DNA from: Heterodera schachtii
Taxonomy: Eukaryota > Nematoda > Chromadorea > Rhabditida > Heteroderidae
DNA length: 64,000 bases
Direction of reading: 5' to 3'
Assembly: GCA_023374025.1 (NCBI GenBank)
Contig: SIJG01000004.1
Coordinates: 1,609,226-1,673,225 of the forward strand
Shown here: piece by piece, positions 24,585 to 34,221 of the stretch
How the letters are laid out: every line of letters begins with the position of its first letter
Position numbering within the stretch: the first letter of the stretch is position 1
Translations under genes and position numbers: made by a program
Notes under the pieces: generated by a model
Told to the model about the DNA's origin: nothing
What the model saw: only the letters and a program-made list of their open reading frames with translations
Database searches by the model: none

Positions 24585-25583
24585 TCATCGTCCGTCGCCC
24601 ACTGAATCGACTGCTGCGGCGAGTTGGTCGTCCGCCCCTTCGTTCACGCGCTGTCCTGAAAAATCCGACAAGTAAAATTGGGCGAATTGTGAAACTTCGA
24701 AGGATTGTGAAATGCAAGCGCAACTTGACAATGAAATCAGCAAGTTTCGTATGATACGAAGTGAGAAATGATTTCCAATAAGCCCCGCCCCGACTCACTG
24801 ATCAGCTGATTGATCGCTTTCTTGGTCCTCCTCTCCAATTTGTCCAACTTTTCCTGCACTCCTCTGCGCAAGTCCCAGTCGACTTTCCGCGGTGCCAACG
24901 TTTTCAGGTCCAATTCGTCACGCATTTTCGTGTCTTCGCTGGCCTCGAGCTGATCAGGAATGTGCTTCTCCAAAGTATCCAATTCCTAAACAAAACCGCT
25001 GATCAGTTCGGCCATTTCGCATTGTTTTTCCCTTGCCTTATGCGTTCCGCCCAAATTGGGCACGTCCGTCGCCTCTTCTGCCTTTTTTGAGGGTTTGTAA
25101 GAGCGGAAAAACAAAGAAATCCTAAAATGAAGAAATTGATATGAGTCGGAATATCATAGGATTGGCACCACAAGTGACAGAATGGGACCGATTTGTATTG
25201 GGAATTTTTAACATTCTTACAATTAGCAAAACCCACGGGTTTATCCGGCATCAAAATCGCAATTTGATTGCGCATTTCAATTGCAATGGCTGTGCAGGAG
25301 AAAGAGCGAAAATGGAATACCCGCTTTTAAACTGAATCATGAAAAAACCAGTTGCAGTTCAGTGGGTTTTTCTCCCGACCAAAATGCCAATTCCCCCCTC
25401 CCCTCGCCCTTTCGCTTACGGCTCTTCCATTGCTTCTTCTCCGTCGCTCGATTCTTTCTCGCCATTTTGCTGTTGGGCTTTTTTGACGAATTGCGTCCGA
25501 AATTCCAAAAGCCTTTGTCTTCTGACCATCGCATTCTGCTCCAATTCGGTCAAACTCTGCTCGACAGACTCTTCGGTGTCCAT
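24585..25583 (-). CDS. CCDC12: CCDC12/Cwf18 spliceosome-associated protein
   Basis: Small basic coiled-coil protein known from human and yeast (Cwf18) spliceosome complexes. Start 25583: MDTEESVEQSLTELEQNAMV, then RRQRLLEFRTQF. A middle exon at about 25109-25037 reads ISLFFRSYKPSKKAEEATDV. The diagnostic core is in the exon starting 24985: LKTLAPRKVDWDLRRGV, QEKLDKLERRTKKAINQLI, matching the CCDC12 signature LAPRKPDWDLKR. The last exon gives RQRVNEGADDQLAAAVDSVG and stops at 24585. The intron 25036-24986 is GC-AG. An AG 2 nt before the ATG could be a spliced-leader site. The gene lies 132 bp downstream of the MRPL22 stop on the same strand. Confidence 0.87.
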
Positions 25584-25715
25584 TTCTAATTATCTGGGGC
25601 CAATAAAAAGGGTTCAAAAGGAAATTAAAGAAAATAACCGCCATTATAAAGCCATGTACAAAAGCCACAAATCAAAATGTAATAAAACTAAATGTCCTTT
25701 GTCCAGCAACACGAA

Positions 25716-26877
25716 TCAAATGGAATAAATGAAGTCACGCGATCGCAAAAAAGCATAATAATTGTCCATTTTATCCCATCCGTCGGCGTCGGGTTCGCGT
25801 TTTTTGGACTTGGGCGGATCGCCCTCTTGCAGCCTAAGGGGGGGGGGGGGAAATTGAGCCAAAATTAGACATTGTCCAACAAACCTAACGAACAAATTGA
25901 TGTAACGGTATCTCATCGGGTGCCATTTCTGAAATTAATGAAAGTTCAGTAAGAATTAACTGCAAATAGAATCCAAAGTCGTTCATTCGAATTCAGTTTG
26001 GTCTATCGTTTTCCGTTAATTCGTCAAATTCGCTCGCCTCGTGCGCGTGTCGTCTCGCCCCCTTCACAATTTTCGATTGGACGTGAAATGACTCGGCAAC
26101 AAACATTTTTCCAGGATTTTCAATGAAAAACTCCTTCCTTGCACGCTCTTTTGCCTCTTCGATTAATTCGGCCAGTAAAAAAGTAGGCTAAAAAGTGTAA
26201 CTGATAAATTATTTCCGGGGGACAGCAAAAAGCGAAAGTGTCGGGTCAATCGCACCTTTTTCTGGTGGTTTCGAAGCTGCTGAATGGCCTCGTCCACCAC
26301 CATATTCAACGCAAATTGGTGAACAGTGTGCATTCTGAACAGAATAAGGCACAATTACTACACCAAACAAACGGAAAAGTTCACTTTTTCGGTGCCGTGT
26401 GAATATTCTCTGAAACACAAAATTAAAAATGGCAATTGCGGCATAAATTAACCACCGACCCATGCAATGGAACACTTCCCTCGGCTTCGGTTTGCCCGTC
26501 TCCGGCACCACGTAATTAGGGGGCCACACGACCTTAAACAAACGAACAATAATTATGTGCCAACTCAATACAAAAAAGGCAAAACAGTGCAACTCAATTA
26601 TTGTCTTGCTTGGGCCTAGGCTTTAATTTTCCTACTTTATTTTTTTTACGTTTGCCATTATTCCTTCCCTGTTGACCTTGTTCATGTACTCCCATTTGTC
26701 CGGCGTAACTCCGTAATTATTCATCGGCGAGTATTTCTCCTCCACACCCCTCGTCATTCTCTTCCCCGATTCGTCAAGTCGCCATTCCGGAGCATAATAA
26801 ATCTTCGGGAATTGTTTTTCAAAACGTTGGATGGGGGAAAATGGTGCAATTCTCGGCGCAGGGGGAAGACGACGCAT
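25716..26877 (-). CDS. MRPL22: Mitochondrial large-ribosomal-subunit protein uL22m
   Basis: Component of the mitochondrial 39S subunit that lines the peptide exit tunnel. Start at 26877: MRRLPPAPRIAPFSPIQRF, a basic N-terminus suited to mitochondrial import. PDKWEYMNKV and WPPNYVVPETGKPKPREVFH match the region before the uL22 fold. MHTVHQFALNMVVDEAIQQL is the conserved L22 helix, followed by LIEEAKERARKEFFIENPGK, MFVAESFHVQSKIVKGARRH and KWHPMRYRYINLFVRLQEG. Stop at 25718-25716. About six exons with short introns. The order and spacing of blocks agree with animal MRPL22. It is 175 bp downstream of the sphingomyelinase gene on the same strand. Confidence 0.86.
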
Positions 26878-27052
26878 TGATCAAAAAGAAAATAAAAACG
26901 GCACATGTAATAGAAAACATAAAAATAATCAAAGAAACCCATCAACAAATAGGTCAGCAGAGATATTTGGACAATTAAATTTATTATTATTATAAATGCA
27001 AAAAATAAAAATTCGAAAATGCATCGTTTAGTATAACATTTAATGTATAATT

Positions 27053-29447
27053 TTACAAGGATCGCAAAAGTTTCTTGATAGAATATTTGGTCTCTTTCAG
27101 CGCTTTCATTTCAATTGTCAATCCTAAATAAATTGTCTATTCATATCGAATAAAAAGAACAGTAATAAGTACCAAATTTAGCAAAATAAATAAAACGCAC
27201 CAATGAATCCGTACCAAAAGGAAAAGCCAATGAACAAAGTGAGCATAAAGCGAAATAAAGCAACCTAAACAATGTTTTATCTATTTTTATAGTGTTTTGT
27301 TGATTGTTGGGGTGTCAAGACAACTCATACAATGGCTTAGGTTTGACCCGATTGTTGGCACTTACGGCAGCGTAAACGTATGGCACTGTCAAATCGATGT
27401 TTGCGGTGGCGACAGTCAGCGCAATTAAAACCACGCAGAGACCAAGAAAAAGTCGACGGTCCCACAGCACGCGAACTTCGCCCTCCTCAATTATTTTGAG
27501 CGACTTCGTCAGAAGTTCCCTTTCAGTCGCAATTTGTCGCATTCGCTCGGAAAGTGTTTCGGAAAGCTTTTCTAAAGTTGGACAAATTAGCAAAGCCAAA
27601 AGAATTCGATACCATGGCCAAACGAAAAGGTGGCAGATAAGCCAATGTGGTCGGAGAAATTCAATTCGGAGCCGGGGATTTTGTTGAAGCAATTGGCACA
27701 CTCAACGAGACAAAGTTCAGCTAGAATTAAGTTAAAATGAAAAAGCATCAACCCTTATTTTAAATGCGTCAAATGGGGAGGGAGGGGCGCCTGATCCATA
27801 CATGATCAAGGGGTGCGCCAGTCAGACTCCCATACGTCGGACGTTTGGCAGGGGGGGTGCGCCAGGACCAATTTTTCTTACGTCGGCCCCCGATTTTCCC
27901 CGGCGACGACCTTTTTTTTTTAATGCTATTCAAACCATCTTTTTTTTGCGGTGCGTTTTTTCCAAAAAACTTTTTTGGAATGGGTGGGGCGGTCCGGCGG
28001 TGCCGATAGGCGCCGCCGGGAAAATTTTTTGAGTTTTGTATGCGTTTTGCTAAGGAAATTGTTCAAATTTTAATTTTTTCCCCCTTCGGTACGACCCATC
28101 CCACGACGACCCCCCCTCCTTTACAGCCGCCCCCCTTACGACGCACGTGGGGGGGGGGGGGGGGGGGTGCGCCAGGCCCATTACGACGCGGGGGGGGGGG
28201 GGGTGCGCCGGCGCACCCCTTGACCATGTATGGCCTGATCCCATAATTCATGCAAAAAAAAAAACGCACTTTTTCCACTCCTGTACATTATGTAATCGAG
28301 CCTCTTGCCACTCGGACATTGTTGAAGCACGTATTTGCAAGTGTAGGAATTGTCGGGTCTCTCACAGGTCATTCCGTTTTCTTGCGAAATATCAACTAAA
28401 TTCTGAAAAAAGAACAATGGAATATTAATTATAAACGGGCAAAACCGATCGAATTTCCCATGCGTCGTAAAGCTGCGCTATGTTTTTGATGAGATGATAG
28501 CCGAGGTCGTTGGGCTCCAAATTGAAGTCGCCGACCACGACTACAAAGTCAGAACTTAAAAGCGAAAAATTGAATAATGTAAAAAATAAATAAAGAGAAA
28601 AAGCGAACCCTCGGGAGGTATGGCGGATGAATTGGGACATCTCAAAACACTGTGAGATGCGGTGCGGAAGGAAGAGATCTAAAGATGAATTTAAGGGGAA
28701 TGGAGTTGGTTGAAAGTTGTATGCAATCCGCTATTTGGTATTAGTTTGGATGGTAGCTCCTCTTTTGGGAGGGTACCATCTAAACTATTACCCGATATTT
28801 GAATACACTTACAAACCGTTCTCTCGATTGTATTCGGCATGAAGGTGTGTCGTATAAAATGCAACGCGATACTGCTCCACCATTATTTCAACCATTCCAA
28901 CAATTTTGCCGCCAAACCAGTCACCCCTAAATACAGAAACAAAATTAAAATCACAAAAAAATATCATTTGCAAAAAATGACCGGTGGACGTGATGAGGAA
29001 AGCCATTCAGGGAATACCTATGGAGTAAAGTTGAAACTATGGGATGCCTAAAACATAGCAGTTGAACAAAAAACCAATTCAGTGTCAACTTGCTGATAAC
29101 ACATGTGCCGCTACCCGTAAATCCGCTGTGGAAATAATGTGAATGGGGAAAAAATCCATTGAGTTCATGGGCGATTTGAAGAAAAATCTTTTCGCTCCAT
29201 ACCTAAAAATAAGAAATAAAAAATGACCCCTTCTGCTGATTGGTCAACTTCTTGCAAAGCAATGACGTCAAAGCGCGAATTTTTCAGTTCGTCGATTAAT
29301 TTTTGCAAACGGAATTGTTTGTGTTTGCTTCCGATTGGCCAAGGGTGTGGTAAAAGCCTGTAAAATTTTAATAAAGTAACCAAAACAAACAAAAAAAAAC
29401 AACCAGCAATTTAATGTTGCCACATTGAACCTGTAGGCACATTGCAT
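27053..29447 (-). CDS. SMPD2: Neutral sphingomyelinase (SMPD2-like, two C-terminal membrane helices)
   Basis: Mg-dependent phosphodiesterase of the DNase-I fold expected to cleave sphingomyelin (or lyso-PAF) to ceramide and phosphocholine. Start at 29447: MQCAYRFNVATLNCW, then LQKLIDELKNSRFDVIALQE, carrying the metal-binding Glu. Later exons give RGDWFGGKIVGMVEIMVEQY, FYTTHLHAEYNRENG, FVVVVGDFNLEPNDLGYHL (catalytic Asp/Asn) and CPSGKRLDYIMYRSG. ELNFSDHIGLSATF carries the general-acid/base His in SDH. The C-terminal part has coiled-coil-like LEKLSETLSERMRQIATE, a helix FLGLCVVLIALTVA and a second helix MLTLFIGFSFWYGFIG, as in SMPD2. The tail is MKALKETKYSIKKLLRSL. One intron (about 27730-28270) contains a fold-back insertion and another contains a small hairpin. 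Confidence 0.87.
27786..28242. mobile_element. Fold-back insertion in a sphingomyelinase intron
   Basis: The left end (about 27789-27820, CTGATCCATACATGATCAAG then GGGTGCGCCA) matches the reverse complement of the right end (about 28207-28240). Inside are oligo-G runs (about 28149-28167 and 28189-28202), repeated GGTGCGCCAGG motifs and a T-rich segment. It contains no coding sequence. A ~40-bp block, GGCGGTGCCGATAGGCGCCG with flanks (about 27987-28032), recurs inverted at 36855-36900. Probably a non-autonomous repeat; I could not define its target duplication. Confidence 0.6.
28737..28791. repeat. Near-perfect 55-nt hairpin in a sphingomyelinase intron
   Basis: GGTATTAGTTTGGATGGTA pairs with TACCATCTAAACTATTACC with two mismatches, and an inner CTCC/GGGAG stem closes a short TTTT-containing loop. 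Stem of about 24 bp. It could be a miniature fold-back element or a structured intronic RNA. Confidence 0.65.
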
Positions 29448-29907
29448 TGTCCGTTAACAAACTTCTTATTAAAGTAGGAAAGGTAGTAAAAAATTAAACA
29501 TTAATACAGATTTAGGTAAATACAGTAATAAGGGGTCGGATTATATGTGGCTAAAAAATAAAATATGTGCTAAAACTGGACAAAAAGGGAAACAGGTTGT
29601 TAAAAACATGCAATGTTAAGCTAGTTTTCGAGTTAGGTACATATTAGCAACGGTATTTTCTTTGTTTTTTATTTTTAGCACCTAAAACCCTAAAAAATTT
29701 TGAAAAATAATAATTTTCATATTTTGGCGTTTTGTAATCAACAAAAATTTTTCAAAAATTCATCTCCAAAATTTATTTATTTACTTTCTTGACAAGAAGT
29801 CTCGGCCGCTTCGCGGCCTCGGACCCTTTTTGTCATTTTCTTATGGCACAGCATAACATTTCACTTTTAACAGTTCTTTACAACAGCAAAAATCATATGT
29901 GAATGAA
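29448..29907. other. Intergenic between divergent sphingomyelinase and DARS1 genes
   Basis: AT-rich with a GC-rich palindrome, CTCGGCCGCTTCGCGGCC, near 29801. The segment separates two divergently transcribed genes, so it presumably holds both promoters. Confidence 0.4.
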
Positions 29908-32549
29908 ATGAGTACTCTACATAAAGAAACAGAAACAGACATTTCTGTTGGCAATTACGGCTCTTACGGACTTGTTCAATCGTCTGAGAAGCGGGAGGAT
30001 GTTGTTTTTGTAGAAATTGAGAAAATAAACGCTGATTTTGACGGAAAAGAGGCTTGTTTTTGTAAGAAATATGATTGGTTGACTTAATTCCTTCAGATTT
30101 GGCTTCGTGGCCGTCTCCACGACTCTCGCGGAAAAGGCAAAAATTGTTTTGCGAAAATTCGGCAGCGGATTCACAGCGTACAGGCGGTGTTATTCGTGGG
30201 AGCAGACATTAGCAAACAATTCGTTAAATTTGTCCAAAACATTCCCAAAGTCTGTTTTCAGTTATTTGTCACTAATAGTTTTTTCGCTATTGTTTAAGGA
30301 ATCAATTGTCGATGTTTATGGGCTTGTGGCGCGCACCCCTCAGCCGGTCACTGCTTGCACTCAAAGCGATGTTGAGATTAAAGTGCACAAATTGTGAGTG
30401 CTCCTCTCTGATGGCAAAGATTAAGCAGTGCATTAGCAATTGCCATTTGTTCGGCTTTTAGTTTCATTGTCTCGCAAGCAGAGCCTCGGCTTCCGCTTCA
30501 ACTTGAAGACGCGGTTCGGCCCGACAACGACCAAGAGGAATTGGCCGTAGTCAAATTGGACACCCGTTTGGACAACAGGTAAAACGGAAGGAGGCATGGC
30601 AAGTCCATTTCCTTACTTTTCGCATCTTTTAGAGTGCTCGATTTGCGAACGCCAACGAGTCAGGCAATTTTCCGTTTGCAGGGCGGAGTTTGCGACGCCT
30701 TTCGCAAGATTTTGTCCTCTCGCGGTTTCATGGAAATTCACACTCCCAAAATCATTTCTGCTGCTAGTGAAGGCGGTGCAAACGTTTTTGAGGTTGGATA
30801 TATTAAATGTTATAAAATGCATACGGCATTTGTAAATTTGGCATAATCTCTTCTAATTGAATATGCCATCATTTTCTTTTCAATAAATGCCTAAATTAAA
30901 TTTCCATTTGGGAAAATGTCATCCGTCAGGTGCCCGTTGTCGTTAATGATTAGCAACGAATTGGCGTTTGGAGTGGCATATATTATTTTTGTCAAAATTG
31001 CGTACCGATTAATTTAAAAAATCCTTTGAAAATATTAGGATGAATTTATGTGTTGATTATATCTTTATCTTTTTTAAGGTTTCTTACTTCAAAGGCCATG
31101 CTTTTCTGGCTCAGTCGCCTCAACTTTACAAACAAATGGCAATTGCTGGTGACTTTGGCCGCGTGTTTACCATTGGCTCCGTTTTTCGGGCTGAAGGACA
31201 GTAATACGCATCGGTAGGACAAATTTTTAGAGAATTACCTAATGTAATGTATCATTTCATATTGGGTTTTAAGTCATTTGACCGAGTTTATTGGCCTTGA
31301 TCTTGAGATGGCTTTCAATTTCCATTACCACGAAGTAGGCCATTACACCATAATTAGATCGTCTAATTGTTTTTTCGTTCTTTGAAGGTCCTTCAAACTA
31401 TTGCTGAGATGTTCATTGACCTGTTCAAATATTTGCAAGGCAATTACATTGCTGAAATTGAAGCAGTCCGTCGGCAATACCCAGCCGAGCCGTTTCTCTT
31501 TACACAAAGTCCTCTCGTTTTGCAGTGAGTTATTATAAATACACTTCACATTTATTCACGGGTAAATAATAATGGGAATGTATTGTATAATGTTCTACGG
31601 CTCCATGATTCTTACAAATTAGTGCATTTAAATTGGCTTAAATTCTGCAAATTCCCTCTCCCATTCTATTTTTCATTACTTTCATAAAGATACCCCGAAG
31701 CGGTGGCCATGTTAAAGACTGCCGGTGTTGAGCAGGGAGATGAAGAAGACTTGAGTACGCCAAATGAAAAGCTTTTGGGCAGATTGGTGCGTGAGAAATA
31801 TCAAACGGTGAGTGACGGAATGAGTGTTGAGGGAAATGATAAAAAAATTGAAGGATTTCTATGTTCTGGACAAATACCCATTGGCTGTCCGCCCTTTCTA
31901 TACAATGCCCGACCCAAATGACACCAAATATTCCAATAGTTACGACATGTTCATGAGAGGTATTACCTAATTCAAAGTAGTTTATCCGTGTGGATTCTAA
32001 CACATCATTTTCTCCTTTTACTTCACTTTCCTATTCTTAGGCGAAGAAATCATTTCCGGTGCTCAGCGTGTTCACGACTCGGCACTGCTCACCGAACGTG
32101 CCAAACTGCACGGGATAGACATTGAGAAGATCCAGTCATACATCGACGCCTTCAGATTTGGATGCCCACCACATGCGGGGGGAGGAATTGGTAAATGGGA
32201 GCAGCAGCCCCCGCCCCTACCCGCCACATCTTTTCTCCAAAACATAAGTTCATGATAGTAAGGTTTTTCTTAACAATTTATTTTTTTGAAAGGCCTTAGT
32301 CCGAAATTGGGATTTCGAAAAACACCTGATTCTTGTTTATCGCCTAAAACTACCCTAGAAAAGTGCCTTTCCTTTGGTCGGGATCATGACATTTGGGGAG
32401 GGGCAGGGAGCAGCATAACGGATAAGTACCAATTTTTACTACATGTTTTGAAACCAGGTTTGGAACGCGTGACGATGCTTTTCCTTGGGTTGCCCAACGT
32501 GCGTTTGGCCAGTCTTTTCCCGCGCGACCCGAAACGAATAACGCCATAG
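29908..32549 (+). CDS. DARS1: Cytosolic aspartyl-tRNA synthetase
   Basis: Class IIb synthetase that charges tRNA-Asp. The first ATG in frame is 29908 ([20 protein letters not shown]). The anticodon-binding OB fold is in the exon 30097-30246: [20 protein letters not shown]. The catalytic part follows: [60 protein letters not shown], motif 2 [74 protein letters not shown] (motif 3) and [14 protein letters not shown]. Stop at 32547-32549. The intron after exon 1 (30052-30096) is GC-AG. In motif 2, at 31195-31197, an extra G (GAAGGAC) shifts the frame to a stop; no intron can explain it, so the gene as printed is broken by one base or the sequence has an error. Confidence 0.9.
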
Positions 32550-33484
32550 AAGGAAGTGAGAGTTTAAGCGACTTTACTGTTGTTTTGCAAATATTCATTC
32601 ATATATAAGTGGTTTTACAGGAAATTGTTTTTGAAAAAAAATAAATATTGTTTCTGGTCTCACATTTTTTGAATTCACCAAATCGAAACTCAATGACCTC
32701 TCTTCAAGCGAAAATTTAAGTGAAGGATTGCACAACAAAAAAGACGAAACGATGGAGAGGGGACACTTGTCCCAATTTACTCCATAAACACCATAATTCT
32801 GTTGCCCAATCTACCAATTTTTACTATAACCCTAATTGTAAGTATAGCATCCCTCAGCTAATAAAAAAGGATTCGGCGATTTCTCTCATCTCAATATTTT
32901 TATTTATTTTTCGAAATTCCGATTTCTTACAATTAGAGAGTGTCAAATGGGGGCGACTTTCTTTCCTTAATTAATTGTTCAAAGGTAACGCAATTGGCTT
33001 ATCCATCCATTGGATTGGTTGTTGTTCGTTTTCTTCCGCTTCTCCGTTTGCCTCCGCTTCCGTTGTCCCTTTTTCCCGTTTTCTTTCGCCTTTCTCATCC
33101 TTTGCAATTGTCCGTTGTTCATTTATTTATTGTCGTCGTTTTGCATTGAGCGTTCGTCATCATCACAAAAGTTGCGACGGCGCCAAACCGTCGGATGTAC
33201 CAAATACCAACACCAAAACCAGTCCCCCCCCCCCTCCCCCCTCCCTCCGCCTTTTGCTCCGTCTCGCCCATCCGCCCTTTTTCCTTTGCTTCGCATTTAC
33301 CCCCCAAATGACCTTCCGTCGCCAAATCCCTCTTAATTTACATACATAACCAGAATAAATTGCTCAAATTTCCCTGATGGTCCCAAAATCCTTTTGGAAA
33401 TTGTCCGTCTTTCGTCCCTTTTCGGCATTTTTTCCTTGGCATTTTCCCCTTTAGGTCGGTTTCTCCGTCCTTTCCCTCCCTCCG
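32550..33484. other. Intergenic upstream of the small secreted-protein gene
   Basis: AT-rich 3' flank of DARS1, then pyrimidine-rich DNA (33010-33480) with an oligo-C run at about 33226. No supportable exon. Confidence 0.5.
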
Positions 33485-34143
33485 ATGCTTCGCCTTCCAT
33501 TCCCTCCGGCGCTTCTTTTTTTGCTGTTCCTCACCCTTTTCATTGCCGCCAATGCCCGCCAATTCGTTCAGTTCGTTTACAACCCCCGCCCAATGCAATC
33601 GCTCCAACAAATTGAAATGCAAAGGGTCAGTAGAAAAAACACAAACACACATACAATTGGTAATATAGTTAAGATGCTGGGCCCATTTTTCAAAAAAAAA
33701 AAAAAAAAAATTCATTAATTTTTATGGGTTTCCATGGTCGTGAAAACCGATGGCACCCATTTCGACCCAATTCGAACAAAAAGTCGGGAATTCATTGTTA
33801 CCAAAATCCACCTTTATTGTCCAAAATCGATTCAAATTCACTATTTGAAAATACGAACAAGGGGGCCCACCATCTTAACTATTATATACATACATATTGT
33901 ATGGAAAAATTATTCTCATTATATAGAAAGGACCCTTTTAGATAGAACATGTCGTTGAGAAATGCTACCGAGGCTGGTGCCGGGATTGGATGTTGGAGTG
34001 CCATTGGTCGGTTGGGGATGGCATTAGTTAACCGAAAGAAATTTAGGTTTTGTGACGCAATTCGAGGGTTGGACAATTATGGCCGTTGTACGGAGTGTCT
34101 GAGGCCGAGGGGGAGCGCTTGTTTCGAATGCTTTGACCTTTAA
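33485..34143 (+). CDS. Small predicted secreted cysteine-rich protein
   Basis: Not recognised. Exon 1 (33485-33627) encodes a clear signal peptide, LRLPFPPALLFLLFLTLFIA, cleaved after about ANA, then a short polar stretch (RQFVQFVYNPRPMQSLQQI). A donor at 33628 (GTCAGT) can join the acceptor ending TTTTAGATAG at about 33947 in phase. The second exon adds NMSLRNATEAGAGIGCWS (two potential glycosylation sites), then FRFCDAIRGLDNYGRC, TECLRPRGS and ACFECFDL, ending at 34141-34143. The mature chain would be about 90 residues with six cysteines. An alternative acceptor 4 nt earlier gives a different shorter tail with three Cys. A secreted role is inferred from the signal peptide only; an effector role would be speculation. 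Confidence 0.5.
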
Positions 34144-34221
34144 TCACTCAATTTTTTTATTCCAAATGAAAATCAACAATAAAGTAAATAAACCAACAAA
34201 AGTGCAAAAATTCCCATCTTT

